From Actinomycetes bacterium (GTDB taxonomy: Bacteria > Actinomycetota > Acidimicrobiia > Acidimicrobiales > Palsa-688): a DNA stretch of 8,039 bases. The stretch lies in the NCBI GenBank assembly GCA_021821705.1, contig JAKACE010000067.1, forward strand, positions 1 through 8,039, given 5' to 3'. The notes beneath the pieces were generated by a model. The model made no database searches, was not told where the DNA came from, and saw only the letters and a list, made by a program, of their open reading frames with translations. The translations under genes and the position numbers were made by a program. Within the stretch, counting starts at the first letter, position 1. Each line of letters starts with the position of its first letter. Shown in pieces: positions 5,124 to 8,039 of this stretch.

Positions 5124-6227
5124 ATGAGGCCCGACCACAAGACGCTCGCAGCCCTGCTGCTGCTCGCAGTCACGGTCGTGTGGGGTTCGACCTTCGTCGT
5201 GGTCCAGGCCGCCGTCGCCCATTTCGGCGTCATGAGCTTCCTCACCTGGCGCTTCGTAGCCGCTGGCGGCCTCCTGGCCGTACTGCGCCCACGCGCCCTG
5301 GTGCGCCTCGGCGCCCGGGGCTGGGCGCAGGGAGCCGTGCTCGGTGCCGCCCTGGCAGGCGGGTACGTGCTCCAGACCTTCGGGCTGCGCTACACCTCGG
5401 CAGCCGAGTCCGGCTTCCTCACCGGCCTCCAGGTGGTCGCCACCCCACTGCTGGCGTGGGCCCTGCTCCGCCAGCGTCCGGCGCCCCGGGCCGTAGTCGC
5501 CACCATGGTCGCCGCGGCCGGCCTCGGCGTCATGTCGCTGCGCAGCCTCTCCTTCGGCACCGGGGAAGCGCTGACCCTGGCCAGCGCCGTCTTGTTCGCC
5601 GTACAGATAGTGGGCCTGAGCCGGTGGGCGACGCGGCGGGACGCATATGGTCTGGCCACGGTCCAGCTGCTGACAGTTGCCCTCGGCTGCAGCGTCAGCA
5701 GCCTCGGCCAGGGGTTGGAGGTGCCCAGGTCCGCCGGCGTGTGGGGGGCCGTCCTGCTGACGGCCGTGGCCGCGACGGCAGTCGCCTTCGTCGTGCAAAC
5801 CTGGGCCCAGTCCCAGCTCTCGTCGACGCGCACAGCCCTGGTGCTCACGATGGAGCCGGTCTTCGCTGCCATCACCGCCTGGACCGCCGGTCAGCGGGTC
5901 GGGCTCGCCGTCCTGGCCGGCGGGGGCCTGGTCGTCGCGGCCATGCTGCTGGTCGACGCCCTCCCCGCCCGTCCTGCCCGGGTAGGGGCGCTCCCCCTCG
6001 TGCCCCGCATGCGCGCCGACGCCCGGCTGATGCTCGGGCACGCCAAGAGCCTCGGCTGCGGGGAGTACGACCTCACAACCGACCCGACGCCCACTGCCGG
6101 CGCCATGACCACGAGGCTCGGTGGGCAGCCGCTCGGTGGGCAGCCGCTCGGTGGGCAGCCGCTCGGTGGGCAGCGCGGCGCGCCGGCCAGATCCACGGCC
6201 GTTGCCCCCCAGGGTGACGTCGGCTAG
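5124..6227 (+). CDS. EamA/DMT-superfamily membrane transporter with long repeat-bearing C-terminal tail
   Basis: An inner-membrane protein of 367 residues with the ten-helix, two-EamA-domain plan of the drug/metabolite transporter superfamily. The first repeat spans about 8-139 and opens with the typical LLLLAVTVVWGSTFVVVQ and RFVAAGGLLAVL. The second spans about 149-278 and includes TRTALVLTMEPVFAAITAW and LAVLAGGGLVVAAMLLV. Relatives export amino acids, metabolites or drugs; the substrate here is unknown. Most members end near residue 290-310. This one continues about 85 residues past the last helix as a hydrophilic, probably cytoplasmic tail with four tandem LGGQP-type units. The ATG at 5124 has no Shine-Dalgarno, and a -10 box lies just upstream, suggesting leaderless translation. 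It is first in an operon with the oxidoreductase gene 11 nt downstream and is probably controlled by the divergent XRE-cupin regulator. Confidence 0.92.
   Translation: MRPDHKTLAALLLLAVTVVWGSTFVVVQAAVAHFGVMSFLTWRFVAAGGLLAVLRPRALVRLGARGWAQGAVLGAALAGGYVLQTFGLRYTSAAESGFLTGLQVVATPLLAWALLRQRPAPRAVVATMVAAAGLGVMSLRSLSFGTGEALTLASAVLFAVQIVGLSRWATRRDAYGLATVQLLTVALGCSVSSLGQGLEVPRSAGVWGAVLLTAVAATAVAFVVQTWAQSQLSSTRTALVLTMEPVFAAITAWTAGQRVGLAVLAGGGLVVAAMLLVDALPARPARVGALPLVPRMRADARLMLGHAKSLGCGEYDLTTDPTPTAGAMTTRLGGQPLGGQPLGGQPLGGQRGAPARSTAVAPQGDVG
6116..6175 (+). repeat. Four tandem 15-bp in-frame repeats in the transporter tail
   Basis: The unit GCTCGGTGGGCAGCC occurs four times head to tail (6116-6130, 6131-6145, 6146-6160, 6161-6175). 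The first three are identical and the fourth differs only in its last base. Because 15 is a multiple of 3, it encodes a repeated LGGQP pentapeptide (about residues 332-350), ending LGGQR. Near-identity at the DNA level, including third positions, points to recent slippage or unequal exchange rather than old protein repeats. Copy number could change without shifting the frame. Confidence 0.95.
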
Positions 6228-6238
6228 AACTGACCGCC

Positions 6239-7258
6239 GTGGTTTCTGGGAACGTGCGCTGGGGAGTGCTCTCCACCGCCGCCATCAACGGCTCCCTCGT
6301 ACCGGGCCTGCTCGAGGCGGCTGGGACCGAACTGGTCGGCTTCGCCTCCCGCGCACCCGAACGGGCTGAGGCCGCTGCGCAACGGTGGGGCGGCCGGGCG
6401 TACGCCTCCTACGAGGCCCTACTGGACGACCCCGGAGTAGACGTCATCTACGTCCCGCTTCCAAACCACATGCACGTCGAGTGGACGCTACGGGCGCTGG
6501 AGGCAGGCAAGCACGTGCTGTGCGAGAAGCCTCTCGCCCTCTCGGTGGCCGATGTCGAAACGGTGGCCCGGGCATGCGAGCGCACCGGTCGGAGCGTGCT
6601 CGAGGCCTTCATGTACCGCCATGCTCCCCGCTGGCAGCGGGCGGTGTCCCTGGTGAGACAGGGCGCCCTCGGTGACCCCCGGCTGGTGAAGGTCGTTTTC
6701 GCCTTCGCCGTGCCGACCGACCCGGCCAACGTCCGCTTCGTGCCCGAGGCCGGTGGCGGCATCATCTGGGACATGGGCTGCTACGCGGCCAACATGTCGA
6801 GGGGGCTGTTCGGGGCCGAGCCAACCGAGGTCTCCTGCCTGGGAGAGGTACGACGGGGCCAGCCCACCGAGACCACGGCCACCGGTGTGATGCGTTTCGG
6901 GGAGGGGCGCAACGCCCTTTTCTCGGTCAGTTTCGACTTCCCCAACCCATGGGCCCAGGTGGAGCTGCTGGGGACCGATGGCTGGATCGCCATGCCGGGC
7001 ACGGGCTTCCGGCGGGAGCCGGTCACCAAGCTGGTCATGCACACCGGCGGCGAGGTCTACACCGACGGCCGCGAACCGAAGACCGAGATCTTTGCCTTCG
7101 TCGACCCCTACCGACTGGAGGTCGAGCACCTCAACGGGGTGGTGCGTGGGGAGCACCCGCTCGCTTTCGGCCTGGACGACGCCCGTGCCAACACTGCCGT
7201 GCTGGAAGCCATGCACCGGTCGCTCCAGCTTGGGGCTCCGTCAGCGGTAGAACGCTAG
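6239..7258 (+). CDS. Gfo/Idh/MocA-family NAD(P)-dependent oxidoreductase
   Basis: A 339-residue soluble dehydrogenase of family-typical length. Residues about 6-125 form the Rossmann nucleotide-binding domain: glycine-loop equivalent [10 protein letters not shown], strand [33 protein letters not shown] with the catalytic-type Lys97 of EKP, and [11 protein letters not shown]. Residues about 126-335 form the alpha/beta domain with [14 protein letters not shown], where Asp178 and Tyr182 fill the usual D-x-G-x-H/Y site. Tyr in place of His recalls glucose-fructose oxidoreductase and dimeric dihydrodiol dehydrogenase relatives. Substrates in the family are mostly sugars, polyols or cyclic diols; which one applies here is unknown. 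The GTG at 6239, 11 nt after the transporter stop, is taken as the start. GTG codons at residues 6 and 10 are alternatives, and no strong ribosome site is seen. The next gene begins 2 nt after its stop, so cotranscription is likely. Confidence 0.92.
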   Translation: MVSGNVRWGVLSTAAINGSLVPGLLEAAGTELVGFASRAPERAEAAAQRWGGRAYASYEALLDDPGVDVIYVPLPNHMHVEWTLRALEAGKHVLCEKPLALSVADVETVARACERTGRSVLEAFMYRHAPRWQRAVSLVRQGALGDPRLVKVVFAFAVPTDPANVRFVPEAGGGIIWDMGCYAANMSRGLFGAEPTEVSCLGEVRRGQPTETTATGVMRFGEGRNALFSVSFDFPNPWAQVELLGTDGWIAMPGTGFRREPVTKLVMHTGGEVYTDGREPKTEIFAFVDPYRLEVEHLNGVVRGEHPLAFGLDDARANTAVLEAMHRSLQLGAPSAVER

Positions 7259-7260
7259 CC

Positions 7261-8039
7261 ATGGACAAACGCAATCTCGGGGGCCTGGCCGTGTCGGCCA
7301 TCGGCCTCGGCTGCATGGGCATGTCGGAGTTCTACGGGACCACCGACGACCAGGAATCGACATCGGTCATCCACAGGGCACTGGACCTCGGCTGCAACTT
7401 CCTCGACACCGCCGACATGTACGGGCCGTTCACAAACGAGCGCCTGGTCGGCAGGGCGCTGAAGGGCCGGCGCGATGGCGTGGTCCTTGCCACCAAGTTC
7501 GGCAACGAGCGCCGCGAGGACGGCAGCTGGGTGGGCATCAACGGCAGCCCCGATTACGTGCGCCGCGCCTGCGATGCATCTCTTGACCGGCTCGGGGTCG
7601 ACCATATCGACCTGTACTACCAGCATCGGGTCGACACGAGCGTCCCCATCGAGGAGACGGTGGGGGCCATGGGCGAGCTGGTCGAGCAGGGCAAGGTCCG
7701 CCATCCCGGCCTATCCGAGGCGTCCGCAGCCACGGTGCGCCGCGCCCACGAGGTGCACCCGATCGCCGCCCTGCAGACCGAGTACAGCCTCTGGAGCCGT
7801 GACGTCGAGGACGAGATCCTGCCAACCGTACGCGAGCTCGGGATCGGCTTCGTGGCCTACAGCCCGCTCGGGCGGGGCTTCCTGACAGGCCGCTACCGCT
7901 CCGCCTCGGACTTCCCCCCCGGCGACACCCGCTCCAGCAGGTTCCCGCGCTTCAGCGACGATAACCTGCGCGCCAACCTGGACCTGGTGACCAAGGTCGA
8001 GGAGCTGGCCGGGCGCAAGGGTGTGACGGCAGGCCAGGT
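7261..8039 (+). CDS. Aldo/keto reductase, AKR13-like (3' truncated by window end)
   Basis: The first 259 codons of a cytoplasmic NADPH-dependent carbonyl reductase; family members run to about 320-330 residues, so roughly the last fifth is missing. The TIM-barrel opens with [21 protein letters not shown]. The full catalytic tetrad is visible: Asp49 (FLDTADMYG), Tyr54, Lys79 (LATKFGN) and His122 (YYQHRVD). [26 protein letters not shown] and [15 protein letters not shown] closely follow the AKR13-type pattern common in actinobacteria. One oddity is RHPGLSEA, where relatives usually have a branched residue before GLSEA; Pro149 would fall in a barrel strand. The ATG at 7261 lies 2 nt after the stop of the oxidoreductase gene, so translation is probably coupled; no strong Shine-Dalgarno is visible. 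Together the two reductases and the transporter suggest reduction or export of a small carbonyl or sugar-like compound, which is inference. Confidence 0.93.
   Translation, partial: MDKRNLGGLAVSAIGLGCMGMSEFYGTTDDQESTSVIHRALDLGCNFLDTADMYGPFTNERLVGRALKGRRDGVVLATKFGNERREDGSWVGINGSPDYVRRACDASLDRLGVDHIDLYYQHRVDTSVPIEETVGAMGELVEQGKVRHPGLSEASAATVRRAHEVHPIAALQTEYSLWSRDVEDEILPTVRELGIGFVAYSPLGRGFLTGRYRSASDFPPGDTRSSRFPRFSDDNLRANLDLVTKVEELAGRKGVTAGQ

Noticed and set aside
3952..5127. 391-codon plus-strand open frame
   Set aside because: It runs antisense through the regulator gene and across both intergenic gaps, with no domain signal.
5058..6041. 327-codon minus-strand open frame opposite the transporter
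   Set aside because: It is Gly/His/Gln-rich with no motif; the plus-strand frame has clear EamA domains.
6116..6175. Tandem repeat as a CRISPR array or a regulatory-protein binding iteron
   Set aside because: The units are contiguous with no spacers, are 15 bp, and keep the reading frame inside a gene, so a coding minisatellite explains them.

Overview
The window is high-GC, gene-dense bacterial DNA. The codon use, GTG starts, a CheX-type phosphatase and an AKR13-like reductase suggest an actinobacterium. Acidimicrobiia or a relative is a guess; no rRNA or other marker fixes the taxon.

Left block (1-4304). The window opens with the last 56 codons of an alpha/beta-hydrolase on the plus strand. 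It meets, tail to tail, a minus-strand run. Read in its direction of transcription (4304 down to 184), that run holds an uncharacterised 188-residue protein, the receptor methylesterase CheB, the response regulator CheY, a CheX-type CheY-P phosphatase, and a PLP-dependent aromatic-L-amino-acid decarboxylase. The first three gaps are 1 nt, 37 nt and an overlap (TGATG), so the che part is very likely one transcript. The decarboxylase follows 61 nt later and may share it. No cheA, cheW, cheR or receptor gene is present, so this is a satellite piece of a chemotaxis system: adaptation by receptor demethylation (CheB), the output signal (CheY) and its termination (CheX).

Right block (4399-8039). 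An XRE-cupin repressor-type regulator (minus strand) diverges from a plus-strand operon: an EamA/DMT transporter, a Gfo/Idh/MocA oxidoreductase (11-nt gap) and an AKR13-like aldo/keto reductase (2-nt gap, cut by the window end). The 62-nt divergent spacer holds a near-perfect 20-bp palindrome, TAGTGCAATATACTGCACTA at 5100-5119. It overlaps a TATACT -10 box, and the transporter ATG lies only 4 nt beyond it. This predicts a leaderless mRNA controlled by the regulator. The operon looks like a small-molecule export plus NAD(P)H-dependent oxidoreduction module; its substrate cannot be read from sequence.

The less ordinary items are the unassigned protein that heads the che cluster, the operator/leaderless promoter, an aromatic amino acid decarboxylase trailing chemotaxis genes, and a roughly 85-residue C-terminal tail on the transporter carrying four tandem 15-bp in-frame repeats. 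I saw no rRNA, tRNA, CRISPR array, insertion sequence or phage gene. No stretch over about 300 bases lacks a gene.
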